From Pedosphaera parvula Ellin514 (GTDB lineage: Bacteria > Verrucomicrobiota > Verrucomicrobiia > Limisphaerales > Pedosphaeraceae), in contig NZ_ABOX02000008.1 in NCBI RefSeq assembly GCF_000172555.1, forward strand, positions 62,001 to 126,000: a stretch of DNA of 64,000 nt. Direction: 5' to 3'. How positions within the stretch are numbered: the first letter of the stretch is position 1; every line of letters starts with the position of its first letter. A program made the position numbers and the translations under genes. The notes under the pieces are model-generated. The model had not been told where the DNA came from, did not search any database, and saw nothing but the letters and a program-made list of their open reading frames with translations. This document shows, piece by piece, positions 49,256 through 58,463 of this stretch.

Positions 49256-49759
49256 TCAGTCCCGCTCGCCTTTCATTTTTATGCCGGTATCACAGGAAAT
49301 TCGCCACGCCAATTCTTCGGCGCCGCGCGGCGTTGACTCGCATTTAACTAGCATCTTGCGACCGGAACAGTGCTGTAAGAAAATCCTGAATTCCTCTCCT
49401 TCCGGGCCCTTGCGGTCAACGAAGATGTATTTGAAGTCAGCAAACGACATGAGTTGTTCTTTTACAACACGGCGGGCAAACAAAAGCGCTTGTTCGCGCA
49501 CAACTCCATTTTGCGGTTCAATGGTAAATCTCCAAATCACGCTTGTGCCGACAAAAAAAATAATGAGCGACGGAACGACAATCCAATACCAATCAAGCGC
49601 ATGGTTGGCCCCGTACCAAACGATAGCTGCGATTATGACGATCGCAGGCCCCCAAATTCTTGGCTCGGGCAGGAATGCGCTTCGGAAGTGCCAAGTCCCC
49701 TTTTCGAAAAGGTAACCGCCTTCGATCTCAACCTTATGATCTCCAGTTTTCATCCGCAC
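49256..49759 (-). CDS. Hypothetical two-helix membrane protein in the suf operon
   Basis: A 167-residue protein with two transmembrane helices ([17 protein letters not shown] near 35-51; [19 protein letters not shown] near 57-75) and a cytoplasmic C-terminal domain with Cys and charged residues. I do not recognise the family. It begins 6 bp after sufB and ends 50 bp before sufC, so it must be co-transcribed with them although it is unrelated to the known assembly proteins. Confidence 0.7.
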   Translation of the reverse strand: MRMKTGDHKVEIEGGYLFEKGTWHFRSAFLPEPRIWGPAIVIIAAIVWYGANHALDWYWIVVPSLIIFFVGTSVIWRFTIEPQNGVVREQALLFARRVVKEQLMSFADFKYIFVDRKGPEGEEFRIFLQHCSGRKMLVKCESTPRGAEELAWRISCDTGIKMKGERD

Positions 49760-49765
49760 CCAAAA

Positions 49766-51214
49766 TCAGCCGACGCTGCCTTCCAGGCTGACGCCGAGGA
49801 GCTTTTGGGCTTCGACAGCAAATTCCATCGGCAACTCGCGGAAGACTTCCTTGCAGAAGCCGTTGACGATCATGTTCACGGCGTCCTGAGTGGAGATGCC
49901 ACGCTGATTGCAGTAGAAGATCTGGTCTTCACCGATCTTGGAAGTGGAGGCTTCGTGTTCGATGCGACCGGTGGTGTTCTTCACTTCAATGTAAGGGAAG
50001 GTGTGAGCGCCGCATTTATCGCCGATCAGCAGGGAATCGCACTGCGAGAAATTGCGGGCGTTCTCGGCGTTCTTCATGATCTTGACGAGGCCGCGATAAC
50101 TATTCTGGCCTTTGCCGGCGGAAATACCTTTGGAGATGATTGTGCTTTTGGTGTTCTTACCAACGTGAATCATCTTGGTGCCGGTGTCGGCTTGCTGCCG
50201 GTTGTTTACGAGCGCGACGGAGTAGAATTCGCCCACCGAGTTGTCGCCCTGCAAAATGACGCTGGGATATTTCCAGGTGATGGCGGAACCGGTTTCGACC
50301 TGAGTCCAGGAAATCTTGGAACCTTCGCCCTGGCATTTACCGCGCTTGGTGACGAAATTGTAAATACCGCCTTTGCCTTCCTTATCGCCTGGATACCAAT
50401 TCTGAACAGTGGAATATTTGATCTCGGACTTTTTGCCGAGGGCAATCAATTCGACCACGGCGGCGTGCAATTGATTTTCATCACGCATGGGAGCGGTGCA
50501 GCCTTCGAGATAGCTGACGTAAGCGCCTTCCTCGGCGATGATGAGCGTGCGTTCGAACTGACCGGTATTTGCAGTATTGATGCGGAAGTAGGTGGAGAGT
50601 TCCATCGGGCAGCGGACGCCCTTCGGAATGTAGCAAAAAGAACCATCGCTGAAGACGGCGGAATTGAGCGCGGCGAAAAAGTTATCGGTATAAGGAACGA
50701 CGGAGCCGATGTATTTTTCGACGAGATCGGGGTGTTTCTGGACCGCTTCGCTAAACGAACAGAAAATGACTCCCACTTTGGCCAGATCCTTTTGGAACGT
50801 GGTGGCCACCGAGACGCTATCGACGACGGCATCGACCGCGACGCCGGAGATGCGCTTTTGTTCGTCGAGGGAGATGCCAAGCTTATCGAAGGTTTTACGC
50901 AGCTCGGGATCGACTTCATCGAGACTGTTGAGGGTCTTTTTGGGCTTGGGAGCAGCGTAGTATATGGAGGCTTGGTAGTCGATCGGCGGATACTCGGCCT
51001 TTTGCCAGTTCGGTTCCTTGAGGGTCAACCAATGGCGATAGGCCTTGAGACGCCAATCGAGCATGAATTGGGGTTCGTTTTTCTTTTTGGAAATCAAGCG
51101 AACGACATCTTCATTCAAGCCGGGAGGGATGGTTTCCGTATCGATATCCGAAACGAAGCCATACTTGTACTCCTTATTAACAAATTCCTCGATAGTATCA
51201 GTGGCAGTACTCAT
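49766..51214 (-). CDS. sufB: Fe-S assembly scaffold protein SufB
   Basis: A 482-residue SufB. The N-terminal part has [27 protein letters not shown], the core shows [18 protein letters not shown] and [26 protein letters not shown], and the C-terminal beta-helix carries [26 protein letters not shown]-like [21 protein letters not shown] and [21 protein letters not shown]. It is the scaffold on which the cluster is built with SufC and SufD in the cytosol. It lies 24 bp after the Fur-family regulator on the same strand. Confidence 0.96.
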   Translation of the reverse strand: MSTATDTIEEFVNKEYKYGFVSDIDTETIPPGLNEDVVRLISKKKNEPQFMLDWRLKAYRHWLTLKEPNWQKAEYPPIDYQASIYYAAPKPKKTLNSLDEVDPELRKTFDKLGISLDEQKRISGVAVDAVVDSVSVATTFQKDLAKVGVIFCSFSEAVQKHPDLVEKYIGSVVPYTDNFFAALNSAVFSDGSFCYIPKGVRCPMELSTYFRINTANTGQFERTLIIAEEGAYVSYLEGCTAPMRDENQLHAAVVELIALGKKSEIKYSTVQNWYPGDKEGKGGIYNFVTKRGKCQGEGSKISWTQVETGSAITWKYPSVILQGDNSVGEFYSVALVNNRQQADTGTKMIHVGKNTKSTIISKGISAGKGQNSYRGLVKIMKNAENARNFSQCDSLLIGDKCGAHTFPYIEVKNTTGRIEHEASTSKIGEDQIFYCNQRGISTQDAVNMIVNGFCKEVFRELPMEFAVEAQKLLGVSLEGSVG

Positions 51215-51238
51215 AAAACGTAAATTGTTGGAATTAAA

Positions 51239-51688
51239 CTATTTCTGCTCTTTATTGGAGCAGTCGCGGCAGAGCCCGCGGATGGAAATATCAAAGTGTT
51301 TGACCCGGAAACCGTCTGGTATTTTGAGACCGGCAGGGTTGTTTTCGGCCAACACATCCACATCATAGATACCGCCGCAGGAGTCGCAGTGAAAATGGCA
51401 ATGCTCCTTCATATTTGGACAGTAACGAGTGGCGGAACGATCAAGATTAACGTGACGGACCAAACCGCAGGTTACCAAGGCATCTAGACAGTTATAAACC
51501 GTTGCCATTGAGATATCTGGCATGCCATGCTTGGAGCGAATAAAGACCTCTTCGACGGTGGGATGATCGCGCTTTTCCAACAGAACGTTATAAACGTGCT
51601 GGCGTTGGGGCGTAAAACGGAACCCACTGGTAGCCAGTCGCTCGTTCAGTTGATGATCTAATGCACTGTGATTGTCTGCGCTCATCAC
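51239..51688 (-). CDS. Fur-family regulator
   Basis: A 149-residue Fur/PerR-type repressor. The winged helix (residues about 15-85) contains RFTPQRQHVYNVLLEKRDHPTVEEVF and ISMATVYNCLDALVTCGLV; the dimerisation domain has HCHFHCDSCGGIYDVD and LCRDC, two CxxC pairs that form a structural zinc site. Metal-sensing His residues are present, but iron and peroxide sensing cannot be distinguished by eye. As first gene of the suf operon it most likely controls it, with a candidate operator just upstream. Confidence 0.92.
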   Translation of the reverse strand: MMSADNHSALDHQLNERLATSGFRFTPQRQHVYNVLLEKRDHPTVEEVFIRSKHGMPDISMATVYNCLDALVTCGLVRHVNLDRSATRYCPNMKEHCHFHCDSCGGIYDVDVLAENNPAGLKIPDGFRVKHFDISIRGLCRDCSNKEQK

Positions 51689-51725
51689 AAGAAAAGCTTA
51701 ATGTAATGGTGAAGGTTGTCAATAT

Positions 51726-51740
51726 TTGGAATAATTCTAA
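51726..51740. promoter_or_regulatory. Candidate Fur/PerR operator
   Basis: A 7-1-7 inverted repeat TTGGAAT-A-ATTCTAA with one mismatch, 38 bp upstream of the fur-family gene. Its form matches the TTATAAT-N-ATTATAA class of PerR/Fur boxes. Its position fits autoregulation of the operon. Confidence 0.55.
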
Positions 51741-51852
51741 ATCTAAGGTGGATGCATTGGCAGTGGGGGCGGTCGGATGCCGGCTAATCTCAAAACGCTC
51801 TGGATCAAAAGTTTCAACCTGACAACGTGAATGAATTGATTAGACTCTAGTT

Positions 51853-52041
51853 GTGAGCGCGACCGAGATAATCAACGAATTGCCCAAGCTTTCTGAGCAG
51901 GAGCGGCGCGCCATCCGTCAGAAATTGTTGGAGTTAGCTTCCGAGAATGAAGATGTCCAGTTGTGCAATCAGGCAGCACTTGAGGGGGCTTTGATGTTTG
52001 ATCGCATGGAGGACGAGGATGCCAGTCGTAAGAAGGAGTGA
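51853..52041 (+). CDS. Antitoxin of a MazF/PemK-type pair
   Basis: A 62-residue acidic protein starting at a GTG codon. The N-terminus (ATEIINELPKLSEQERRAIRQKLLELA) resembles short antitoxins that precede PemK-type toxins, and the C-terminal part is acidic and presumably disordered until it wraps the toxin. It overlaps the following toxin start by 23 bp, the usual arrangement for such pairs. No DNA-binding domain is obvious. Confidence 0.7.
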   Translation: MSATEIINELPKLSEQERRAIRQKLLELASENEDVQLCNQAALEGALMFDRMEDEDASRKKE

Positions 52042-52333
52042 GGTTTGGATTGTGGATTTTGGTTTGGCAGCCAAGGTCAGACCAGCCTTATTGTTGACCG
52101 ATAATCCGGCAGACGACGAACTGGACCTGGTGACGGTTTTACTTCATACCACGGCATTGCGGGGCAATCGTTGGGAGTTGAGCATTCCCAAACCTTTTCT
52201 CAAGCCCGGGGCCTTTCATCTTCAACAAATTCAAACCATATCCACCATCAAGCTGGAGCGTCGATTGGGAACTCTTGATGGCTCAGAGATGGAACTCGTG
52301 GATGATGCCCTTGCGAACAGGCTTGGTTTGTAA
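52019..52333 (+). CDS. MazF/PemK-type endoribonuclease toxin
   Basis: A 104-residue toxin from the ATG at 52019. The MazF hallmarks are RRSEVWIVDFG, KVRPALLLTDNP and the Thr-rich strand VTVLLHTTALRG; the C-terminal LQQIQTISTIKLERRLGTLD completes the fold. It would cleave mRNA in the cytosol when its antitoxin is lost. An upstream in-frame ATG at 51998 exists but lies inside the antitoxin coding region and lacks family similarity. Confidence 0.8.
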   Translation: MPVVRRSEVWIVDFGLAAKVRPALLLTDNPADDELDLVTVLLHTTALRGNRWELSIPKPFLKPGAFHLQQIQTISTIKLERRLGTLDGSEMELVDDALANRLGL

Positions 52334-52463
52334 ACGAAGTCACCTCTTACAGTTACAGCCTCGACGCCTTTCTGGCATTACTTCAACAGCTGAAGATTTT
52401 GCAAAACCGTGACAATTTGCTCCTTCAGATGGGCCAATGTGTTAAAAACGGAAGCACACATAG

Positions 52464-52988
52464 ATGGCTAAACAGAAACAACAAAAACAACCGAGCTTTT
52501 TTTGGCAGGGGTTATTGATTTTGTTGCCGGTGGTGGTGCTCACGTTGTTCGGAATTTTGGCCTTGCTACAGAACCAAGCTTTGGCGGCGCAGCGAGCCAG
52601 AGAAGGTGCCAAGCAGGTGGCGGCGGTTGCCCTCACAGCATTCGAACAGTCACAGGTCCTACTCCAAGCCTCCAACGCTCTGTACGAGGCAAACCTTGAC
52701 CCACAATCTCGGGGGCCTAGCTCACCAGAATTCGCAAACAGTCTGATTTTCTGTGTGAATTCAAAAAATGAGTTAATCCACCCCGAGCCTCTTGAATGGC
52801 CGAGCCAACCAACTCAATTGCTAAGAACAGAAAACCAGTTGGGTCCGCAACAGTCGAAAGAGTGGCAGGCAGCGGAAGCGGCGCTATCGAGAGGTGACTG
52901 GCCTGAGGCGGCCCAAACTATTTGGAATGTTCTCTGTGAGTCAGGATCGAGCAAGATCCGAAGTGCACCAGAACAGTGGACTCCGTAA
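52464..52988 (+). CDS. Sensor kinase N-terminal part, upstream frame
   Basis: 174 residues with an N-terminal transmembrane helix (GLLILLPVVVLTLFGILALL) and the start of a periplasmic sensor domain. The frame ends abruptly after GDWPEAAQTIWNVLCES in a region where the next frame continues a plausible sensor domain (SGLRNLPENLMIRARFN). Together they look like one kinase interrupted by a one-base indel near 52925-52985. Either this is a pseudogene fragment, a sequencing error or a coding pair needing frameshifting. Confidence 0.6.
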   Translation: MAKQKQQKQPSFFWQGLLILLPVVVLTLFGILALLQNQALAAQRAREGAKQVAAVALTAFEQSQVLLQASNALYEANLDPQSRGPSSPEFANSLIFCVNSKNELIHPEPLEWPSQPTQLLRTENQLGPQQSKEWQAAEAALSRGDWPEAAQTIWNVLCESGSSKIRSAPEQWTP

Positions 52989-54585
52989 CTTGCCCGAGAA
53001 TTTAATGATCCGCGCACGCTTCAATCGAGCGGTTGCGATGGAGCATTTTGAAACGACTGAACAAGCAATTACGGCCTACAATGAGGTGCTCGGCGCATCA
53101 GGTAATGATACCATCGATTCCTCGGAAGCGGGTCTCTCTCTGACTCATCTGGCGGCGATAAAGATTCTTAACCTGGCAGAGCATCAGGCGTCACGGTTGC
53201 CAGAAGACTGGAGAACAAATCCAGTTCAAGTGGTCACGAAGCTTTTGCACCACGTCTCGCCATTTGAGTATGAACTTAGAACTGATCTGCAAAAACTGAT
53301 TAAGCCTGGACCTAGTTGGGGGGTGGTATGGAGGCAGTTTGATTTGTGGAGTTCCTGCCAGTGGATGCGCAGACGGTATGTCGAAGCCAGGGATGGCCGA
53401 GAGGGAAATACAACTTGGCCTTCTGTATTCTGGGTGGGAGGTGAAACGCTTTCAAGAGGAGAGCAGTTTTCCTGGCTCGCTGTTCTTCAAGACCAAAGGA
53501 CATTCGGAGAGTTGTCGGGTTCCGATAAACGCTGGTACGCGGTTTTACCAGAGGAATACGTTATTACTAATCTCGTTTACTTCTGCAAAGCTGTAGATCG
53601 CAATGGGGATTATGCTTTGCAAATCCGGATAGCAGAACGGACGATCATAATCGGAGGGCAGAAAGTCGACTGGAAACTTGAATCCGTTGCGGCTACTGCA
53701 GAATCGACTAATTATCCCATCGTGATGACGGTGACACTTGCGGATCCAGCAGCCTTTTTCCGTCAACAACATCAACACGAAATGATTTTTGGTTTGCTGA
53801 TCGGCGTGGCGGCGTTTGCGGCGTTGGTTGGATTTTTTGCGGCGCGACAGGCGTTTCGACGGCAGCTCCATTTGAGTGAGATGAAGAGCAATTTTGTTTC
53901 GAGTGTGTCGCATGAGTTGCGGGCGCCGATTGCGTCGGTGCGTTTGATGGCGGAGGGATTGGAGCGGGGGAAGATTTCGGAACCAAAGAAACAACACGAA
54001 TATTTTCATTTCATTGTGCAGGAATGTCGGAGGTTGTCGTCGCTGATTGAGAATGTGCTGGATTTCTCGCGCATCGAGCAGGGGAGGAAGCAGTATGAAT
54101 TCGATCCGACGGATTTGGTGAAGCTGGCGGAGCAGACGGTGAAGTTGATGCAGGCGTATGCGGAGGAGCAGCGGATTCGCATCGAATTGGAAGTGAAGGG
54201 CAAAGCGAGGTCGGTGGATCTGGATGGGAAGGCGATGCAGCAGGCGTTGGTGAATTTGATTGATAACGCGGTGAAACATTCGCCGAAGGGGAGCGTGGTG
54301 AAGGTGGGGTTGGAGTTTGCGGAGAATGAGGTGGCGTTATGGGTGGAGGATCAAGGGGAAGGCATTCCGGCAGCGGAGCATCAGAAAATTTTTGAGAGAT
54401 TTTACCGGCTTGGTTCAGAGCTGCGCCGGGAGACGCAGGGGGTGGGGATTGGGTTGAGCATTGTGAAACATATCGTGGAGGGGCATGGAGGAAAGGTGTT
54501 GGTGCGGAGTGAAGTGGGACAGGGGAGCCGGTTTACGATTGAGTTGCCACGGTTCGGTGAGGGTGATTCACCACGGAGACACTGA
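52894..54585 (+). CDS. Sensor histidine kinase, C-terminal part
   Basis: 563 residues. After the rest of the sensor domain there is a transmembrane helix (IFGLLIGVAAFAALVGFFAA), the H-box FVSSVSHELRAPIASVRLM and a HATPase_c domain (NLIDNAVKHSPKGS, DQGEGIP, GVGIGLSIVKHIVEGHGGK). It belongs to the HisKA class paired with OmpR-type regulators, such as the one 18 bp downstream. The C-terminal residues GDSPRRH are encoded by a dispersed repeat. Base composition changes sharply near 53770: the 5' part is ordinary, the 3' part is very G-rich with GCG/GGG codons. The start codon is uncertain because of the apparent frameshift. Confidence 0.82.
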   Translation: MTGLRRPKLFGMFSVSQDRARSEVHQNSGLRNLPENLMIRARFNRAVAMEHFETTEQAITAYNEVLGASGNDTIDSSEAGLSLTHLAAIKILNLAEHQASRLPEDWRTNPVQVVTKLLHHVSPFEYELRTDLQKLIKPGPSWGVVWRQFDLWSSCQWMRRRYVEARDGREGNTTWPSVFWVGGETLSRGEQFSWLAVLQDQRTFGELSGSDKRWYAVLPEEYVITNLVYFCKAVDRNGDYALQIRIAERTIIIGGQKVDWKLESVAATAESTNYPIVMTVTLADPAAFFRQQHQHEMIFGLLIGVAAFAALVGFFAARQAFRRQLHLSEMKSNFVSSVSHELRAPIASVRLMAEGLERGKISEPKKQHEYFHFIVQECRRLSSLIENVLDFSRIEQGRKQYEFDPTDLVKLAEQTVKLMQAYAEEQRIRIELEVKGKARSVDLDGKAMQQALVNLIDNAVKHSPKGSVVKVGLEFAENEVALWVEDQGEGIPAAEHQKIFERFYRLGSELRRETQGVGIGLSIVKHIVEGHGGKVLVRSEVGQGSRFTIELPRFGEGDSPRRH

Positions 54586-54597
54586 GGACATAGAGAG
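54567..54597 (+). repeat. Short dispersed PVC repeat (CACCACGGAGACAC type)
   Basis: The motif TTCACCACGGAGACACTGAG and the following GGACATAGAGAG are of a type commonly repeated in PVC-phylum genomes. It encodes the last residues of the kinase and reaches to the ribosome-binding site of the regulator gene. Confidence 0.6.
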
Positions 54598-54603
54598 AGA
54601 GCT

Positions 54604-55284
54604 ATGGCGCGGATATTGATTATTGAAGATGAGGTGCCGATGCGGACGGCGTTGAAGGATTGCCTGGAGGGCGAGGGCTATCGCGTCATTACGGCGGCGG
54701 ATGGGGAGGAGGGGCTGAAGCGGGTGATGGCGGAGAAGCCGGACCTGGTTTTGTTGGATGTGATGATGCCGAAGCTGGATGGCTTTGCGTTGTGCGCGGA
54801 ATTGCGGCGGTTGGCGAATCCAGTGCCGATATTAATGCTGACGGCGAAGGGACAGATTGAGGATCGCGTGACGGGTTTGGATGCGGGGGCGGATGATTAC
54901 CTGGTGAAACCGTTCAGCACGGATGAATTGCTGGCGCGCGTGAGGGCGATGTTGCGTAGGCATCAGCGGGAGAAGCGCGCGGTGGCGACGTTGAGATTTG
55001 GCGAGGTGGAAATTGACATGGTGAAGCAAACGGCCAGGCGAGGTCGCAAGGATTTGCATTTCACGGCGAAGGAATATGCGATGTTGCGGTTGTTGAGTGA
55101 AGCGCCGGGAGAGCCGATATCGCGGGAACGGTTTCTGGATGTGGTGTGGGGTTATGCGGCGTTTCCCACGACGCGGACGGTGGATAATCATATCGCGAGT
55201 CTGCGGGCGAAGATTGAGAGCGATCCGGAGAAGCCGAGGTGGATCAAGACGGTGCATGGAGTGGGGTACCGACTGGAGGGCTGA
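54604..55284 (+). CDS. OmpR-family response regulator
   Basis: A 226-residue regulator. The receiver domain has IIEDEVPMR with acidic residues at 8-9, phospho-Asp D52 in LVLLDVMMPKLDG, LMLTAKGQ and the Lys in YLVKPFS. The C-terminal winged helix (residues about 125-226) ends RTVDNHIASLRAKIESDPEKPRWIKTVHGVGYRLEG as in PhoB/OmpR. It lies 18 bp after the kinase gene and is surely its partner. The gene shares the extreme G-rich composition of the 3' half of the kinase. Confidence 0.94.
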   Translation: MARILIIEDEVPMRTALKDCLEGEGYRVITAADGEEGLKRVMAEKPDLVLLDVMMPKLDGFALCAELRRLANPVPILMLTAKGQIEDRVTGLDAGADDYLVKPFSTDELLARVRAMLRRHQREKRAVATLRFGEVEIDMVKQTARRGRKDLHFTAKEYAMLRLLSEAPGEPISRERFLDVVWGYAAFPTTRTVDNHIASLRAKIESDPEKPRWIKTVHGVGYRLEG

Positions 55285-55303
55285 GCCGGAACGAAGCAGT
55301 TCA

Positions 55304-55459
55304 AACCACAGATAAACACAGATGGACACAGATAAGAATTCATTCGGAGATATTTTCCGAGACCAGAGTGCACCCGCCCCTGTGGTGAGTGTGGTTGGGC
55401 TTTCCCGCCTTCTTGTATTCGCTGCCTGCATCTGCGTTTATCCGCATACATCTGTGGTT
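55304..55459. repeat. MITE-like inverted-repeat element
   Basis: The left end AACCACAGATAAACACAGA and the right end, read inward, AACCACAGATGTATGCGGAT are inverted copies of one motif that also contains GATAAAC-CAGATG. The element is about 156 bp and has no coding capacity. It fills most of the gap between the regulator and the ankyrin gene. Confidence 0.7.
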
Positions 55460-55582
55460 GAATCGAATAATTCCTGCCGAGGCCTAAAGGTGGAAGACGG
55501 CGGCGGGAAACAGAAAAAATAATCCAGAGTGATTTTGCAAAAGTGTGACAAAACAAAATTGAAAAGAAGGCAGAGTGAAAGC

Positions 55583-58102
55583 ATGAACGAGATTATGAAG
55601 CGAGTTCGATGGAGTCTGATGGTTTTGGGCATCGCCTTGTTTGCGATGACGGGCCTGGCCGCGACGAATGATGTGAGCGGGATGTTGCAGAAGGGTCTGT
55701 TTGAGGAGGAGGCGAATCGGAATCTGGATGCGGCCATCCAGGCGTATCAGGGGGCGATTGCGCAGACCGACAAGGACAGGAAATTTGCGGCGACGGCGAT
55801 TTTTCGATTGGGCGAGTGTTACCGCAAGCAGGGCAAAACGAATGAGGCGACGGTGCAGTATGAACGGATTGTGAAGGAGTTTGCGGATCAGCCGGAGTTG
55901 GTGAAATTGAGTCAGGGGTATGTGGAGAATGGTGGGAAAAGTTCGGTAACCAACGGAACCTTTGTGGACCGACTACAGGCTACCGTCAAAAGCCCTCCCC
56001 CGGCCGGGGTACTAGGATTTCGACCAGCGTTATCAGTAGAAGATCAAAAAATAGAGCAGATCCAGAATATGATTAAGGATAGCCCGGACTTGATCAACAC
56101 GCCGGTGAATGGGGCGGCGCCTTTGAATCAAGCAGCGGACGAGGGACAATTGAAGGTGGTCAAATTCCTGCTGGATAACGGTGCCAACATAGAAGCAATA
56201 GATACACAAACAGGGCGAACACCGTTGATTGAAGCTTCACAGAGAGGCAACAAGTCCATGGTTGCATTGCTATTGGAGCATGGAGCCAATGTGAACGCCA
56301 TGCAAAGGGGATCTGCCAGACTGACCTCAAGAGCAACGAGTGCTCCTTCAACAGACGAATTAGGTTACACCTCACTCCATCACGCAGCCATGAATGGTTT
56401 TCGAGCTATCGCGGAGGAATTGATCGCACACAAAGCGGATGTGAATGCCAGGAGTCAAAATGGAAAATCGCCGTTGCATCTTGCTGCTGAGAAGGGTTTT
56501 AAATCGGTAGCAGAACTGCTGCTGGCAAAAGGAGCCGAGGTTAACGCGGTGGATTCCGCCGGAAATACACCGCTGTATGCTGCGGCATTGGCGGCGAACA
56601 GAGCCATAGTGGAACTATTATTAGCCAATCACGCTGATGCAAACATCAGGAATGTTGAAGGATACGCGCCATTGCACGTAGCCGCTTCTGATCGGGGTCT
56701 GGAGATCGTGAAACTTCTTCTTGAAAAAAATGCAGATATAAAAGCGAAGACAAGAAATGGTTACACGCCGTTAATGGCTGCGGTTTCCACCGGTTCAAAG
56801 CAAGCTGTGGACCTGCTGCTCGCGACAGGAGCGGAAGTAAATGCCCAAACAGATCAGAACCAAACTGCACTAAATTTGGCGGTGGCTAACAGATCGGCAG
56901 ATATCGTTGCCAGCATTTTCAAGTCTAAGCCGCAACTGGAAGTTTTGAATAATCAGGGTTACACACCGTTACAGTCGGCTTTGGTGAATAATGATGTTAA
57001 AATTGCCGGGCTGCTGCTGGATGCCGGGGCGAATGTTAACGCTCCTTTCAAGCAGGGTGGCGCCTCGCCGATGCAGATTGCGGTGCAACAACGGAACCAG
57101 CAGATGATAACCCTGCTGCTGGAACACAAAGCTGACATTAACCAACAGGATAATGGAGGGACTACGGCGATTTCCATGGCAAAGTCTTATGCCAATCGGA
57201 GCGATGTCGCCGCCATCGACAGAGAAAAGATGAGCGAAATTGTTGAACAGTTACGCAAGGCTGGAGCTAACGAGAATTTGCGTCGCCTCTCGGTCATCGG
57301 TATCAGTCGGGAAGATTTGATCAAAGACATATTTTTGAAGGGGACAAATGCTTATAACAATTACACGCTCTTTGAGCTGATTGCCCGGTCCTATACTCCG
57401 GACGCATGGGCAAACCATTGGACTGCGAAGGGTGAGGAGCCGCCGGGCTTGAGATTTCCAGACTTCACCAAAATCACGATCAGCCGTTTGGAGGAGGATG
57501 GGCGTACTAACAGTTTGAAACTTAATCTTGAAGCTGCGCTTACCAATGGGGATTGCTCGAAGGACATTCTGTTGAAATGGGGGGATATCGTTGAAATACC
57601 GGAACTGGATCATAGTGTGACGGAGCAGTGGTCGGGGCTGCCGGGCAAGATTACAGCAACTTTGATAAAATGCCTGGAGCGAAATGTAACCATTATTGTA
57701 AAAGGAAAATCAACAAAGGTGATCCTTGCCCCCGGTCTACCCACCGTTGCTGAGTTTCAAGCCCAGTTTGTGTCTCGCCCAGCTTCACCAGACATTCGGA
57801 TTTCATCCTTCTGGTTACCAAAGGTGTTATTCGAGGCGAATGTGCTGTTGGCATCCTCGGACTTAACGCGTGTCAAAGTCAAACGAACCGATCCAGGGAC
57901 GAAGAAAACGGAGGAAATGGTTTTTGATCTTAAGGCCGACATCCAGAAACGAACCCAGCAAGGAAAACTGCCGACACGACAATTCGTGTTTGCCTATGTT
58001 AAGTTAAATAGGCCGATTGATGAAACTGAGCCTTTCATGTCTGCAAATAGCCTGTGGCTGCGGGATGGGGATGTGATTGAGATTCCGGAGAAGCAGCCTT
58101 AG
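55583..58102 (+). CDS. Ankyrin-repeat exported protein
   Basis: About 839 residues from the ATG at 55583 (the frame also opens 54 bp earlier but lacks a signal). A signal segment (WSLMVLGIALFAMTGLAA) is followed by a TPR-like segment (AAIQAYQGAIAQ, AIFRLGECYRKQGKTNEA). About eleven ankyrin repeats run over residues 175-560, with consensus GxTPLHxAA and VxxLLxxGADVNA. The C-terminal 270 residues are a domain that ends DGDVIEIPEKQ, seen earlier as GDIVEIPELDH, like a SLBB/wza-type motif. The role is unknown. The first 350 bp and the last bases are G-rich, but the repeat region is ordinary in composition. Confidence 0.85.
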   Translation: MNEIMKRVRWSLMVLGIALFAMTGLAATNDVSGMLQKGLFEEEANRNLDAAIQAYQGAIAQTDKDRKFAATAIFRLGECYRKQGKTNEATVQYERIVKEFADQPELVKLSQGYVENGGKSSVTNGTFVDRLQATVKSPPPAGVLGFRPALSVEDQKIEQIQNMIKDSPDLINTPVNGAAPLNQAADEGQLKVVKFLLDNGANIEAIDTQTGRTPLIEASQRGNKSMVALLLEHGANVNAMQRGSARLTSRATSAPSTDELGYTSLHHAAMNGFRAIAEELIAHKADVNARSQNGKSPLHLAAEKGFKSVAELLLAKGAEVNAVDSAGNTPLYAAALAANRAIVELLLANHADANIRNVEGYAPLHVAASDRGLEIVKLLLEKNADIKAKTRNGYTPLMAAVSTGSKQAVDLLLATGAEVNAQTDQNQTALNLAVANRSADIVASIFKSKPQLEVLNNQGYTPLQSALVNNDVKIAGLLLDAGANVNAPFKQGGASPMQIAVQQRNQQMITLLLEHKADINQQDNGGTTAISMAKSYANRSDVAAIDREKMSEIVEQLRKAGANENLRRLSVIGISREDLIKDIFLKGTNAYNNYTLFELIARSYTPDAWANHWTAKGEEPPGLRFPDFTKITISRLEEDGRTNSLKLNLEAALTNGDCSKDILLKWGDIVEIPELDHSVTEQWSGLPGKITATLIKCLERNVTIIVKGKSTKVILAPGLPTVAEFQAQFVSRPASPDIRISSFWLPKVLFEANVLLASSDLTRVKVKRTDPGTKKTEEMVFDLKADIQKRTQQGKLPTRQFVFAYVKLNRPIDETEPFMSANSLWLRDGDVIEIPEKQP

Positions 58103-58232
58103 GGAATGACCAATGTCAATGACCAAGGCCCGTTGAATCAGAGCATGTGTAACGATTGCGGGTTAAGGGTGGGGGAGATGCTCGCTTGGGCTCGCGCCTT
58201 CGGCAGTCAGTTGGGTTGAAAAGGGGATGGTT

Positions 58233-58294
58233 ACCCGGGGCTCAGCACGTTCCGCGCTTCACCCCGGGCTTTAACATGACAGGCTTTCAGCCCT
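58233..58294. repeat. Composite dispersed repeat (modules 2 and 3)
   Basis: CCCGGGGCTCAGCACG pairs loosely with CGCGCTTCACCCCGGG, followed by the AGGCTTTCAGCCCT palindrome. It is a copy of the modules at 61161-61195 and 62784-62844, and occupies the 277-bp gap before the SpmA-SpmB gene. Confidence 0.8.
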
Positions 58295-58463
58295 GAGGAA
58301 GCTTGGGAAATGGCATAGAGGGTACACTGAAATTGATGGCGAAGGGCAAAGGATCAATGGCTCGAGGGATGAGAGTCGGATGTTGAGGAGAAGCAGGCAA
58401 GGCAGGGCAGACAGCACAAATTTTACTCGCGCATTTCTTTGGGGAAAGTGTAGGGTCGGGTCG

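Noticed and set aside
49454-51223. Long 589-codon open frame on the plus strand opposite sufB
   Set aside because: It lies exactly antisense to sufB and the neighbouring membrane-protein gene, both of which have strong family signatures. Its translation has no recognisable motif.
53545-54279. 244-codon minus-strand frame opposite the sensor kinase
   Set aside because: It is a low-complexity His/Arg/Leu-rich shadow produced by the G-rich kinase gene.
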